The translations under genes were made by a program, and so were the position numbers. Of a stretch of 58,244 bases of DNA, positions 17,265 to 26,586 are shown one piece after another. Below the pieces are notes generated by a model, which saw only the letters and a program-made list of their open reading frames with translations, ran no database searches and was not told the DNA's origin. The stretch is taken from positions 1 to 58,244 of the forward strand of contig JAHFFW010000016.1 of NCBI GenBank assembly GCA_023247725.1. The letters run 5' to 3'. This DNA comes from Candidatus Omnitrophota bacterium. GTDB taxonomy: Bacteria > Omnitrophota > Gorgyraeia > Zapsychrales > JAHFFX01. The number at the start of each line of letters is the position of its first letter. The stretch's first letter is position 1.

Positions 17265-18081
17265 AGGCCCTCTCCTGTCTTCGCAGAAGATAAATGAGAA
17301 GGCCCACCAGAAAGACGGTGATCCCGGCTGCCAGCCGCAGCAGATTAAAAACGGCAAGGCTGTATCGGCCCATGTGCGGATTGTAGGCAAAGCAATACAT
17401 CAGGATTTGATCAGTAAAAGTTCCCATTTTTTTTTGGCGGGAATCAGCGAGCGCGAGCTTGATGTCGCGCGGCGGATATTCCAGGCCAAAAAGATACCGG
17501 CTGATTTTTCCATCGGGTGTTAAGACCATAAGAACGGTGGAATGAGCGTATTGCTGGTTTTCAGTTTTTTCATACGCAAATCCTGAGGCCTGGGCCAGGG
17601 CGCGGATCAAGGATTCCTCACCGGTTAAAAAATGAATTCCATTTTCCGAGCCGGGTTTATTGAGAAGGTCGGCCAATTGTTTTTTTCTTCCCTGCGCCTG
17701 GGAGCTTGTGTCTTTGGGATCGATACTCACCACCAGCAATTCATAATCTTTGCCTGGCCTCTCTTCGATAATTCGCAAGGACTGACCCAGGGCCTTCATA
17801 TTGAGCGGACAAAGCATGGGGCAATTGAAATAGACAAATGTCAAAAGCACGGGTTTGTCGCTAAAAATTTCCTTTAGTGCGATTGTTCGTCCGTTATCGT
17901 CGGTGAACGTTAACTCTAAGGGCAAGCGCTCACCCAAACGCTGCCGGACATCCATGGCCGGTAAATCGCTTTTCTTTTCTGCCCGAACTGCCGCGGGCAA
18001 AGCAGTTTGGCCCAATGCCAATAAACCCAACGAAATAAGAAGGACCATGATCCTGCGGCGAAATTTTTTTTCGTGCGTCAT
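17254..18081 (-). CDS. SCO1/SenC copper chaperone
   Basis: A thioredoxin-fold protein that delivers copper to the CuA site of subunit II. It has an N-terminal signal/anchor, the copper motif CPMLCP (CxxxC), the distant His in QYAHSTVLM, and a C-terminal transmembrane helix (LLRLAAGITVFLVGLLIYLL). The 275 residues include that extra C-terminal anchor, common in ACIII-linked SCO proteins. It sits between the complex III genes and coxII, overlapping both neighbours. Confidence 0.9.
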   Translation of the reverse strand: MTHEKKFRRRIMVLLISLGLLALGQTALPAAVRAEKKSDLPAMDVRQRLGERLPLELTFTDDNGRTIALKEIFSDKPVLLTFVYFNCPMLCPLNMKALGQSLRIIEERPGKDYELLVVSIDPKDTSSQAQGRKKQLADLLNKPGSENGIHFLTGEESLIRALAQASGFAYEKTENQQYAHSTVLMVLTPDGKISRYLFGLEYPPRDIKLALADSRQKKMGTFTDQILMYCFAYNPHMGRYSLAVFNLLRLAAGITVFLVGLLIYLLRRQERAYAP

Positions 18082-18455
18082 GGCTGTTCCTGATTTTTGG
18101 GTTCCGGCGGTTTCTCTAATTCATGGCTCTGCAAGAGGCGATCCATGGCCTCATCAATGGGGATGCGGGCCACATCATTATCCCGGTCGGACCAGCCGTA
18201 GGTATTGAGAATCATCTTCTCTTCCTTTCTTAGCTTTTGCAGATTTTCGGAAAAAGTGGATTCAAGAAGGGGCGCATTGGGTTTCGACTGGCTCGGGTTG
18301 GGTGATGGGTGGCGCGGCCTTTCTCTTTGGAATAAAACCAGCAGAAAAAAGGCACTCAATTGAACCAGCAGAAAGAACGCAGCCAATAGGCCCAACGTTT
18401 TTAAAATCATCGGGGTCGTGATGTTCTCTTTGTCTTTATCGCTAGTTGGGTTCAT
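18078..18455 (-). CDS. Small membrane protein of the ACIII/caa3 operon
   Basis: One membrane helix (LKTLGLLAAFFLLVQLSAFFLLVLF), a Pro-rich linker, and a conserved-looking tail MILNTYGWSDRDNDVARIPI, then DEAMDRLL. Tails of the form YGW.D......RIP..EAM are seen in short genes next to alternative complex III operons, so I infer a structural or assembly subunit. ATG 18473 is an alternative start. It overlaps actF and ends at the start of sco. Confidence 0.6.
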   Translation of the reverse strand: MNPTSDKDKENITTPMILKTLGLLAAFFLLVQLSAFFLLVLFQRERPRHPSPNPSQSKPNAPLLESTFSENLQKLRKEEKMILNTYGWSDRDNDVARIPIDEAMDRLLQSHELEKPPEPKNQEQP

Positions 18456-19548
18456 GACGCCAGGTTTTTCCATTCATTAGAATGATGAAATAAAGACTGA
18501 CCACCGACAAGGCCGCGGCCACATGGCCCAAACTCATTTGGGATAAAGTTCTGCCTAATGCGGGGAAAACGGTCCAAGCGATATCCATGCATCGCATCAC
18601 AATGACCCACAGGGCAATCCCGATCAGGGTTTGGGGATCCTTTTTGAAAGCCCTTCGCAGCAGCAATAAAAAGGGAATGAAAAAATGTCCGACGATGAGA
18701 GAACACGCCACGAATCCCCACCCTCCTTTGATTCGCGGAAGATACCAGTTGATTTCCTCTGGAAGGTTTCCCATCCAGATGATGAGAAACTGCGCAAAGG
18801 ACATATAAGCCCAGAGCATGACCATGACGAGGAGCAAGTTGCCCAGATCGCGGAAGACAAAGGCCTCCTCTGGCCGGGGCTGGGGATTTTCAAAAAAGAT
18901 GAACAATACAATTAGGAAACAATAACCCAACAGAACGCGGCCTTCGACGGACAGGATTCCGAACATGGTTGAATACCAATGATAGTCAATGCTCATCACC
19001 CAATCGATGGAGGCAAAGGTCCCGGAGAAAACATACAGAACGCCTAAGAGACCGGCCAAATTAAATCGTTGCGGACCAGAGAGCCAATAAAGACTTCCCA
19101 GCCATATTGCAAAATATAAAACCGTGCGCAGAAGAAAAAACGGTTGATTCAGATACAGACTTTTACTCGCCAGCATTTCTGGACTTACGTTCATCCATCC
19201 GTAAATCCGGTGCAGCCAAAAAAGATTGGGCAATCCCAAGACAAAGGCGATCGGCAATGACCAGGCCATCGCCACATAATATTTTTTAATGACCAGGCCC
19301 CAGGCCCCTCCCGTTAAGGTGTGGATGATCCAAATGCCCAGGGCGCCAATCGGAATGCCGACGACGAACAAAAATCCATAAAAATATCCTTCCACGAAAC
19401 TCTGGCGGTCGGTCATGAATTTCCAAAGACTGACAAGGATGGCTAAAGCAAAAGCAATCCATAGATTCTTAAGGACCCCTTGCCTTCTTTGCTCATCATA
19501 AGAGGTTTTCATCGACTCAAGAGGTTTTGGTTTCACCGACGGATTCAT
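18442..19548 (-). CDS. actF: Alternative complex III subunit ActF
   Basis: A 368-residue polytopic membrane protein of about ten helices, related to ActC but shorter. It begins with a polar cytoplasmic tail and includes SIDYHWYSTMFGILSVEGR and a C-terminal VSLYFIILMNGKTW. In ACIII, ActC and ActF are the two large membrane subunits around the quinol site. It overlaps actE by 4 nt. Confidence 0.87.
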   Translation of the reverse strand: MNPSVKPKPLESMKTSYDEQRRQGVLKNLWIAFALAILVSLWKFMTDRQSFVEGYFYGFLFVVGIPIGALGIWIIHTLTGGAWGLVIKKYYVAMAWSLPIAFVLGLPNLFWLHRIYGWMNVSPEMLASKSLYLNQPFFLLRTVLYFAIWLGSLYWLSGPQRFNLAGLLGVLYVFSGTFASIDWVMSIDYHWYSTMFGILSVEGRVLLGYCFLIVLFIFFENPQPRPEEAFVFRDLGNLLLVMVMLWAYMSFAQFLIIWMGNLPEEINWYLPRIKGGWGFVACSLIVGHFFIPFLLLLRRAFKKDPQTLIGIALWVIVMRCMDIAWTVFPALGRTLSQMSLGHVAAALSVVSLYFIILMNGKTWRHEPN

Positions 19549-20192
19549 TGGGGGAGAGCTGGTTCTGGATTTTTTTTCGGTTCCACAAAGGCATTGGGAT
19601 CATCTTCACTTAATTTGTTCAGTTCTTTCTGGATATCCGGGGTGACCTGGTCGATCGGAACCTGCCGGCTCTGTTGCAGGGCCCGGATATAAGCGGCCAC
19701 GGCCCAGCGATCGTTTTCATCTAGCACATCGCGGTAGGGAGCCATCTTTCGACTGCCGTCGGTCATGATGCGAAAGAAGTACCCGACGGGCATTTGCCGC
19801 AAGCGCGCGATGTGAAATGACGGCGGTTGAGTAAACCCTCTTTGCACCACCATGCCATTGCCTTCTCCAGTCTGAGCGTGACAGACCGCGCAGTAAATAT
19901 TGAACCGCTCCCTTCCTCTTTCGAGCACCGCGCGATTGACTGGGATAGGGCAATAGGCAAGATATTTTCCGCTTTCCATCCCGGAAAAAAACGGCGAATC
20001 GCCTTTGAGGTGGCCCCGGGCCACGGTTCCGTTCACCAAAGGCCGGGCAGAACTCCCATCGGCAAAAAACGGATCCTCTTCATACGGTTTTAAACGGGAA
20101 TTATCCGCCATCTCATGCTGGCCGCAGGAGGTCAGGACAACGAGCATGAGAACCACCCACATCAACCGGCTTAAGGCATTCCATGGTTTCAT
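19545..20192 (-). CDS. actE: Alternative complex III subunit ActE, monoheme cytochrome c
   Basis: A 215-residue lipoprotein (lipobox VVLTSCG near residue 23). One CAVCH heme site sits in RFNIYCAVCHAQTGEGNGMV, with a probable axial Met in GSRKMAPYRDVL. It probably passes electrons from ActA or ActB to the caa3 cytochrome domain. The C-terminal 30 residues are charged and Pro-rich. It abuts actD and overlaps actF. Confidence 0.9.
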   Translation of the reverse strand: MKPWNALSRLMWVVLMLVVLTSCGQHEMADNSRLKPYEEDPFFADGSSARPLVNGTVARGHLKGDSPFFSGMESGKYLAYCPIPVNRAVLERGRERFNIYCAVCHAQTGEGNGMVVQRGFTQPPSFHIARLRQMPVGYFFRIMTDGSRKMAPYRDVLDENDRWAVAAYIRALQQSRQVPIDQVTPDIQKELNKLSEDDPNAFVEPKKNPEPALPQ

Positions 20193-20752
20193 TAATGTTC
20201 CACCCGGTTCATATCCGCAGCGTTCGTCTTTTTTAAGAATTCGCTCACTTCCTCTATATTAAACTTCGGATCATCGGCCATAATGCAGAGAAAAAAACTA
20301 TCCAAGCTCGCCCGGTCAAAGGTCGGGATATTAAAAACTGGATGATAAATTTCGGGAAGGCCGCAACGGGAAAGGAGTGTCACAAAACCCGTAATGGCGG
20401 CGAAAAGCACCGTCAGCTCAAAAGTGATAGGAATAAAAGCGGGCCAGCTATTGAAAGGCCGACCACCAATATTGAGTTTGTCATCAAAGACATTGGCATA
20501 AAATTGCATGAAGAACCCGGCTAAACATCCCGTAAGTCCGCCGAAAAAGACCGCCCAGGGCAGACGCCGGTCTTTGTGCCCCAGGATTTCAAATAACTCT
20601 TCGACGGGAAACGGCGAATAAGCCTCCATGCGGGTATAACCGTTACTTCTGGCGAGGCGGGCAGCCTCAACGAGTTGGTCTTTATCCGCATAACGGGCGG
20701 CCATCCCGAAGAATCCTGTTGGTTTTTGTGAAACCAAATTATTTGTGTTCAT
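20192..20752 (-). CDS. actD: Alternative complex III subunit ActD (DUF3341)
   Basis: A 186-residue protein with two central membrane helices (PWAVFFGGLTGCLAGFFMQF and FIPITFELTVLFAAITGFV) flanked by a cytoplasmic N-terminal domain (YTRMEAYSPFPVEEL) and the C-terminal LDSFFLCIMADDPKF. This is the DUF3341 layout. It overlaps actC by 14 nt. Confidence 0.9.
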   Translation of the reverse strand: MNTNNLVSQKPTGFFGMAARYADKDQLVEAARLARSNGYTRMEAYSPFPVEELFEILGHKDRRLPWAVFFGGLTGCLAGFFMQFYANVFDDKLNIGGRPFNSWPAFIPITFELTVLFAAITGFVTLLSRCGLPEIYHPVFNIPTFDRASLDSFFLCIMADDPKFNIEEVSEFLKKTNAADMNRVEH

Positions 20753-22082
20753 GAGTCAATAACTCTTTCACCTCAAAACTCGCGATCATAGGCAAGGTCC
20801 GCACAAAAATTAAAATCGCGACAAAAAAGAAGCCAATGGTTCCAAGATAAGTCGACCAGTCCCAGACCGTCGGATAATACATGGCCCAGGCCGAAGGCAT
20901 AAAGTCCCGATGCAGGCTAACGACGACAATGACAAACCGTTCCAGCCACATGCCAATATTAAAAATGATGGATAGGATGAATAAAATGACCGGATTTCTG
21001 CGGACCTGAGGAAACCATAGGATCTGAACCGCAATGACGTTGCACAGGATCAGCATCCAGTACATGATCCCGTACGGACCCGTGGTGACATTTTTGATGA
21101 GAAAATGTTCATACAAATTTCCGCTGTACCAGGCGATAAACATCTCCATCATGTAGCCGTAGCCCACAATCAATCCGGTCGTGAGCGTCACCTTTGCCAT
21201 GACATCCAGATGCGCTTCGGTAATGATCGATTCCAAATGATAAATTTTCCGTACCGGAATCATGAGGGTCAGGACCATCGCAAATCCGGAATAAATCGCT
21301 CCGGCGACAAAATACGGCGGGAAAATGGTGGTATGCCAGCCGGGAACAATCGAGGAGGCAAAATCGAAACTGACCACGGTATGGACGGAAACAACCAGCG
21401 GTGTCGAGATCCCCGCTAGCAAAAGGTAAAGCGTATTGAATTTCTCCCAGTGAACCGCAGCCCCGCGCCAACCCAACGAAAGAATTCCATAAATCCGTTT
21501 CTTCCAGTATGTTTGTGCCCGGTCGCGCGCCGAGGCCAAGTCCGGGAGCAATCCCGTATACCAAAATAATAAGGAAACCGTAAAATAGGTCGTGACCGCG
21601 AAGATATCCCACATGAGCGGGCTGCGGAATTGCGGCCACAAACCCATGGTATTGGGATACGGAACCATCCAGTAGAATCGCTGCGGCCGTCCCAAATGCA
21701 GGATGGGAAACATCCCGGCGCACATGACGGCAAAAAGCGTCATGGTTTCGGCAAATCGGTTGATGGCCGCGCGCCACGGTTGATGCAAGAGGAATAAAAA
21801 GGCCGAAATAAAAGTGCCGGCATGGCCAATCCCGATCCACCAGACAAAGTTGATGATGGCAAACCCCCAGCCAACGGGAATCCGGATGCCCCAAATTCCC
21901 ACGCCTTTAACGAAAAGCCAGAAGATGGAAATCTGTAAAACAATGAAAAGTGGAAAGGCAACGGCAAAGACAAAAAGCCACGGCCGGCGGAATCCCTTCT
22001 CGAGAGGAATTCCTATGACGCTCCGATCGATCGAGGCGTAATCCGGTTTTTCAGCGGTTATAAAATGCTCGTGTTTGTCCAT
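20739..22082 (-). CDS. actC: Alternative complex III subunit ActC (NrfD/PsrC-like)
   Basis: A 447-residue membrane subunit with about ten helices. It has the NrfD-family features WWIGIGHAGTFISAFLFLL, PILHLGRPQRFYWMVPYPN and FWYTGLLPDLASARD. It is the probable quinol-oxidising membrane subunit that passes electrons to the Fe-S clusters of ActB. It starts one base after the actB stop. Confidence 0.93.
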   Translation of the reverse strand: MDKHEHFITAEKPDYASIDRSVIGIPLEKGFRRPWLFVFAVAFPLFIVLQISIFWLFVKGVGIWGIRIPVGWGFAIINFVWWIGIGHAGTFISAFLFLLHQPWRAAINRFAETMTLFAVMCAGMFPILHLGRPQRFYWMVPYPNTMGLWPQFRSPLMWDIFAVTTYFTVSLLFWYTGLLPDLASARDRAQTYWKKRIYGILSLGWRGAAVHWEKFNTLYLLLAGISTPLVVSVHTVVSFDFASSIVPGWHTTIFPPYFVAGAIYSGFAMVLTLMIPVRKIYHLESIITEAHLDVMAKVTLTTGLIVGYGYMMEMFIAWYSGNLYEHFLIKNVTTGPYGIMYWMLILCNVIAVQILWFPQVRRNPVILFILSIIFNIGMWLERFVIVVVSLHRDFMPSAWAMYYPTVWDWSTYLGTIGFFFVAILIFVRTLPMIASFEVKELLTHEHK

Positions 22083-25049
22083 TTAAACCATCTTGGGATT
22101 AGGATTTTTAATTTTGGCCAAATAGGTTGTTCTCGGCCGGGTCCCCAAATCCGTCAAGATGCCGTAATGAAGATCATGCCCTTTCTTCTTCGAAACCTGA
22201 GATTGCGGATCGCGTATGTTGCCAAAGGTGATTGCCTGCGCCGGACAAACTTGCTGGCAGGCCGTGATGACCTCTCCATCGCGGATTTTCCGGTTTTCTT
22301 CTCGGGCTTCGATGCGTGCGTGGTTGATGCGTTGGACACAATAGGTGCACTTTTCCATGACGCCCCGGGTACGGACCGTGACATCGGGATTGCGGGCAAG
22401 CCGGATGAGATCCGGCTCTGCCTGGGTGTACGCATAAAAATTGAATCTGCGGACTTTATACGGGCAATTGTTGGAGCAATAGCGGGTGCCGATGCAGCGG
22501 TTATAGGTCATTTCATTCAAACCTTCTTGGCTGTGTGTTGTGGCCTCAACCGGACACATCAGTTCGCAGGGCGCGTTTTCACAATGCATGCAGGGCACGG
22601 GCTGATGATGCGTCTGCGGATTCTCTACGGGGCCTTCATAGTATCGGTCCACGCGGATCCAATGCATTTCCCGGCTGTTGATGACTTCACTTTTACCGAC
22701 GACGGGGATATTGTTTTCAACCTGGCAGGCCAAGGTACAAGCGTTACAGCCGATACACAGATTCAAATCAATGGCCATACCCCATTGGTATTCGTTTTCC
22801 AAATGCTCTTTAGGATGGTACAGCGTTTCTTCCTTTTCCGGAGAAGGGGAAACAGTCCGGGAGACAAAATCTGGCTGCGACTGATAAGTGGAAAGATCGG
22901 CCGCAATAACCAGGTCTCTCCCCTCCATGCTGCTGTGCTGTTGTGAGCTGGCGAGTTGGATCAATGTCCCAGTCTTTTTAACGGCAACGCCCTGTATTTC
23001 AAAAGGACTGACGGAATTTTGTATTTTGAATGCATCGAAGCCTAATCCGTTGCCGATAGTGCCGGCGGCTCGGCGGCCATACCCTAAATGAATCGTGATC
23101 ACCTGATTCGCCTGTCCGGGAAAGATCCAAATCGGGGCTTGGATTTTTTGATTATTTTTGGAGATTTCAATGACTTCGCCATTTGTCAAATTGGAAGATT
23201 GCGCGAACGTCGGAGAAATCAAGGCAACATTTTCCCAAGTCAGGCGGGTCAGTGGTTTGGGTAATTCCTGCAGCCAGCCGTTATTGGCAAACTGTCCATC
23301 CAGAATATGCGGGTCGGGACGAATGAGGAGAGTGAATGGTTCCGGGCCGACGGGGTGATCGTCGTTCACTTTAATCAATTTTGGAGCCGGTAGTGAAATA
23401 GCCGGCGATGCGCTTTGCTCCATGACTCCATCGTGCAAAGTTTTGTTCCAAAAATCAGGGAAGTCGGCTCTCGGGTTTTTTTCACTCCAATATCGTTGGA
23501 TCATTTCTAAGGATGACTCATTGCCCCGGTCAACAAAAAGGGCGCATAAATCATAGTCCGTTTTGCCATTGTATAACGGTTCAATCAAGGGCTGACGGAT
23601 GGTGACGGTTCCATCAAAGGCCTTGAGATCTCCCCATGCTTCCAGTTCTTGAGCGGACGGGATATGCCATTGAGATAACCCAGCGGTTTCATCCAGATAA
23701 AGCCCCATATGGACCCGAAACTCGGCTTTTTCGTACGCTTCATTAAATTGCAGGTCGGCGGGAGTTGCATAAACTGGATTGGAGTCAATGACAAATAAAT
23801 CCGTAACTTTCTGATCGTGAAGCTCCTTCGCCAGGGTTCGAATTGATTCTGTTCCGTTTTCAGAAGCAGGTTCATTAGAGGCAATATAATCAATGGTTTG
23901 ACCAACGTTCGCTAAAAGATGATTGATCTGGCCAACCATGATTTGAATGTCAACGGGTTGTTCAGCCCCCGCAATGAGTAAAGACTTTTTTGAGTGCTGT
24001 GCCAAATCATCGGCCATGGCTTCCACCCGGCGCTGGTTTTCCTTGGACAAGAGGTTATGCTGGGACGGTGAATCGTTTTGCAGAAGTTTCCAAAGCGACT
24101 TAAGGAATATTCGCATTTCGATCGGCGAAAAAATGAGCCGATGGTCGGCCATGGCACCGGTTAAGGTGGGGGTTGATTCGAGCGCGTATAAACGGTTCAT
24201 TTTTAAGTTTTGGGAATCGATCCGACGGCGTTGGCTGAATTCCCGTGAATAAGCCAGAGCGCCTGAGCCTTGCGCCAGAAAATCGCTTTCTATCGAAACA
24301 ATCACGTCGGCATTTTTGATCCGGAAAACCGGCTGCAAATCCTGGCCGTACATCTCAAACAAGGCCTGACGGGAGCAATCGCAATGGATGGGACTATACT
24401 GGTGCCATTTCGCAGAAGGGAATGTTTGAAGAATTTGTTCTCGTAGTGAGGCAAGCGTCGGAGAAATGATGGGTTTGGAAAGGAATCGTAGTCCCTCCCC
24501 TTTCCGCGCCCGCAGTTTGGGCATCCGGGCTGCCAAAGCGTCGGTGAATTGCTTCCAGGTGGCCGGTAAATTATTAAAGAGAATTCCCCGCGAGCGGTCA
24601 GGGTCATAAAGCTGATAAAGGACCGCTTGAGTGATGCAATCGGTAGCGCCCAGGCTGTCGGGATGATGAGGATTGCCTTCAATTTTTGTCGGGCGCCCCA
24701 TGTGGCTTTCCACCAGGACCCCGCGGGCAAATCCAGAGAACGAAATGGCTGTCGCGAAGTAAAGCGGCTTTCCCGGGATGATTCCTTCCTGCGACTTCAC
24801 ATAGGGGATAATTTTTTCCACGGATTTGCTGCATCCGGCCAGGGCCAGCATCATGATTTGCGCGCTCATGAGTTTTAAAAAGGAACGGCGGGTGATCTTT
24901 CCGTCCCAAAAACTTCCGGACTGGGGAAATTCGTGGCGCAGATAATCCTGGACTTGCGGATCATCGGCAGCTTCTTCTAAACTCCTCCAAAAAGTTTTGT
25001 CGTTAGTTCGGACCAGATTTTTGAGTTTTTCAATTTTGTCCATAGTCAT
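22083..25049 (-). CDS. actB: Alternative complex III subunit ActB (molybdopterin-oxidoreductase-like, Fe-S)
   Basis: A 988-residue fusion of a molybdopterin-oxidoreductase-like domain (B1) and a ferredoxin-like domain (B2). A TAT motif (TRRSFLKLM, about residues 53-61) is followed by the lipobox LALAGC, so it is exported and anchored. B2 starts near residue 730. Its cluster motifs are CIGCNACTLACQVENN, CMHCENAPCELMCP, CIGTRYCSNNCP (one Cys fewer, fitting a [3Fe-4S] site) and CTYC with CQQVCP. B1 in ACIII normally lacks the Mo cofactor. MTMDK offers two ATG starts, 25049 and 25043. Confidence 0.93.
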   Translation of the reverse strand: MTMDKIEKLKNLVRTNDKTFWRSLEEAADDPQVQDYLRHEFPQSGSFWDGKITRRSFLKLMSAQIMMLALAGCSKSVEKIIPYVKSQEGIIPGKPLYFATAISFSGFARGVLVESHMGRPTKIEGNPHHPDSLGATDCITQAVLYQLYDPDRSRGILFNNLPATWKQFTDALAARMPKLRARKGEGLRFLSKPIISPTLASLREQILQTFPSAKWHQYSPIHCDCSRQALFEMYGQDLQPVFRIKNADVIVSIESDFLAQGSGALAYSREFSQRRRIDSQNLKMNRLYALESTPTLTGAMADHRLIFSPIEMRIFLKSLWKLLQNDSPSQHNLLSKENQRRVEAMADDLAQHSKKSLLIAGAEQPVDIQIMVGQINHLLANVGQTIDYIASNEPASENGTESIRTLAKELHDQKVTDLFVIDSNPVYATPADLQFNEAYEKAEFRVHMGLYLDETAGLSQWHIPSAQELEAWGDLKAFDGTVTIRQPLIEPLYNGKTDYDLCALFVDRGNESSLEMIQRYWSEKNPRADFPDFWNKTLHDGVMEQSASPAISLPAPKLIKVNDDHPVGPEPFTLLIRPDPHILDGQFANNGWLQELPKPLTRLTWENVALISPTFAQSSNLTNGEVIEISKNNQKIQAPIWIFPGQANQVITIHLGYGRRAAGTIGNGLGFDAFKIQNSVSPFEIQGVAVKKTGTLIQLASSQQHSSMEGRDLVIAADLSTYQSQPDFVSRTVSPSPEKEETLYHPKEHLENEYQWGMAIDLNLCIGCNACTLACQVENNIPVVGKSEVINSREMHWIRVDRYYEGPVENPQTHHQPVPCMHCENAPCELMCPVEATTHSQEGLNEMTYNRCIGTRYCSNNCPYKVRRFNFYAYTQAEPDLIRLARNPDVTVRTRGVMEKCTYCVQRINHARIEAREENRKIRDGEVITACQQVCPAQAITFGNIRDPQSQVSKKKGHDLHYGILTDLGTRPRTTYLAKIKNPNPKMV

Positions 25050-25058
25050 CAGATTAAT

Positions 25059-25712
25059 CTAGCGGTGACAGGCGGAACAATTGCGTATTTCTTTGACCCG
25101 TTTGGGATCGATGTTTGGGTCCCAAGGTTTATAACTCATTTCCGTCGGAGTCTTCGGGGGCTGCCTTTGATTATTTTGATGCAAGGCCACATAATGTCCG
25201 GGATGCTCATGACAACTCATACACCAGCCCATATAAAGGGTATTTTCTTTTCTCATCAAGGGCATGGACTCGACTTTGCCGTGACAAACCTGGCAGGCGA
25301 TTCCCTTTTGCACATGGATGCTGTGATCGAAATAGACAAAATCGGGCAGATTATGAACCCGATTCCAGACAATGGGCTTGCCGGTTCTATAGCTTTCTCT
25401 CACCGGCAAAAGCATAGGGGAATCCTTCCAGATTTCTTGATGGCATTTCATGCAGGTTTCGGTCGAAGGCATTCCGGCAAATGAACTTTTCTCAACGGAG
25501 GTGTGGCAAAACCGGCAATCAATCCCTAAGCCTTCCACGTGATGCTCATGACTAAAGGGAACGGGCTGAGCAAGGGGGATTCCGACACCAGTTTGGCTCG
25601 ATGACCATTGGTGCATAATCGCTGTGGTTATCCAACCGATCAGCAACAACAGGCCACCCACAATAATCCCGCGGAAAAAAGTATTATCGATGGGTTTGAA
25701 TATTTGCGCCAT
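25059..25712 (-). CDS. actA: Alternative complex III subunit ActA, pentaheme cytochrome c
   Basis: ATG 25712 (MAQIFKPIDNT) is chosen over a TTG upstream because it opens directly on the membrane anchor GIIVGGLLLLIGWITTAIM. Five heme motifs are visible: CRFCH, CMKCH, CQVCH, CMSCH and CSACH. The last one lies at the very C-terminus, as usual for ActA. It is the first gene of the 12-gene respiratory operon and carries electrons out of the Fe-S subunit. No clear Shine-Dalgarno site is present. Confidence 0.92.
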   Translation of the reverse strand: MAQIFKPIDNTFFRGIIVGGLLLLIGWITTAIMHQWSSSQTGVGIPLAQPVPFSHEHHVEGLGIDCRFCHTSVEKSSFAGMPSTETCMKCHQEIWKDSPMLLPVRESYRTGKPIVWNRVHNLPDFVYFDHSIHVQKGIACQVCHGKVESMPLMRKENTLYMGWCMSCHEHPGHYVALHQNNQRQPPKTPTEMSYKPWDPNIDPKRVKEIRNCSACHR

Positions 25713-26198
25713 AAATTTTCGCGGGGGAGCTGCTTTTCGAAACTCGCGCAAGGCTTACCCGAAGGCCTTGGCTTAATGGAGGGAGGTTTTAAAACTATTC
25801 TGCTTCGCAAAAATAATAAGTTCGTTTAGTTTTGCTTCGCAGGAATATTCTCCCGAGCAGAATAATTCCTCCGAAGCCCCGCTGTGGGCGGGGCGAAGGA
25901 GAATAAGAAGAATCGAAACAATCAAGATAATAAGGACGATTTCCCACCAACGATTCTTCTCGTGAAAGACTTTCTCCCTTCTTTAAAATATTACGATGCC
26001 TATCAATCTTCTCTTGTCGCATAAGGAATACTAAGGAAAAGGTTTTAAATTTGTTTAGGACATTATAGATTGTAGCGTAAGTTTACTGTTTGGCCAGCGA
26101 GATTTTTAAAATTCCTTTATCGCTCCAAATCTGGTAGGGGAATGCGGATCGGAGGTTGGTAAATCGCAGAAGGAAATTTTAGAGGAAATGCAGTGTGA
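25713..26198. other. Gap upstream of the act operon, with a large hairpin
   Basis: About 485 nt without a convincing gene; a possible 75-codon minus-strand frame (25795-26022) has odd composition and I reject it. The main feature is an inverted repeat at about 25849-25908: ATTCTCC, then CTCCGAAGCCCCGC, loop TGTGG, then GCGGGGCGAAGGAGAAT. The act promoter should lie here, but I cannot fix a -35/-10 pair. Confidence 0.55.
25849..25908. repeat. Long imperfect palindrome with a GCCCCGC core
   Basis: The stem core GAAGCCCCGC/GCGGGGCGAAG is extended by CTCC/GGAG and by outer ATTCTCC/GGAGAAT words. It is transcribed ahead of actA if the promoter is upstream. Its outer word GCGAAGGAGAATAA also ends the element at 45290-45337. 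Confidence 0.6.
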
Positions 26199-26486
26199 CT
26201 AGGGGAAATTTTTTCGGTTGGTGATCATATGCCCGCACCATTCTTTTTCACAAGGAATTTTGTCGCCATCGCCGTCAATCTTAACGCCGGGGCAATGATG
26301 GAGATAAAAGAGCGCTTCTTCGCAGGAAACCATTTGCGAGCAGTAGATTTTTCCGGCACATTGAAATCCGGAGGCCGCATTGGGGATAGAATTGGATTCT
26401 GCCGGTGGATGCGCTTTGGTAAGAAAAAAATATCGCCCCGCGGCGAGGAAAACAACAATACCAATAACGAGGATCCAGGGTTTCAT
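26199..26486 (-). CDS. Excalibur calcium-binding domain protein, membrane-anchored
   Basis: Starting at ATG 26486, MKPWILVIGIVVFLAAGRYFF is a signal anchor. After a short linker the excalibur domain follows: FQCAGKIYCSQMVSCEEALFYL and then the EF-like loop DGDGDKIPCEKEWC. Excalibur domains occur on extracytoplasmic nuclease-like and other surface proteins and bind Ca2+. The product is 95 residues. Longer upstream frames are Arg-rich and unlikely to be translated. Confidence 0.75.
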   Translation of the reverse strand: MKPWILVIGIVVFLAAGRYFFLTKAHPPAESNSIPNAASGFQCAGKIYCSQMVSCEEALFYLHHCPGVKIDGDGDKIPCEKEWCGHMITNRKNFP

Positions 26487-26586
26487 GGTTCGGATGGGAA
26501 GCGCAAATGGTTGGCCTAAAAATGCGGGCGGCGCTGCACCGTTAAATTCAGCGCCGCCCGCAAGAATGAATCGATCCGGTAGAACC

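Noticed and set aside
25795-26022. Possible 75-codon minus-strand gene upstream of actA
   Set aside because: It runs through a large palindrome, has odd composition and no domain or ribosome site.
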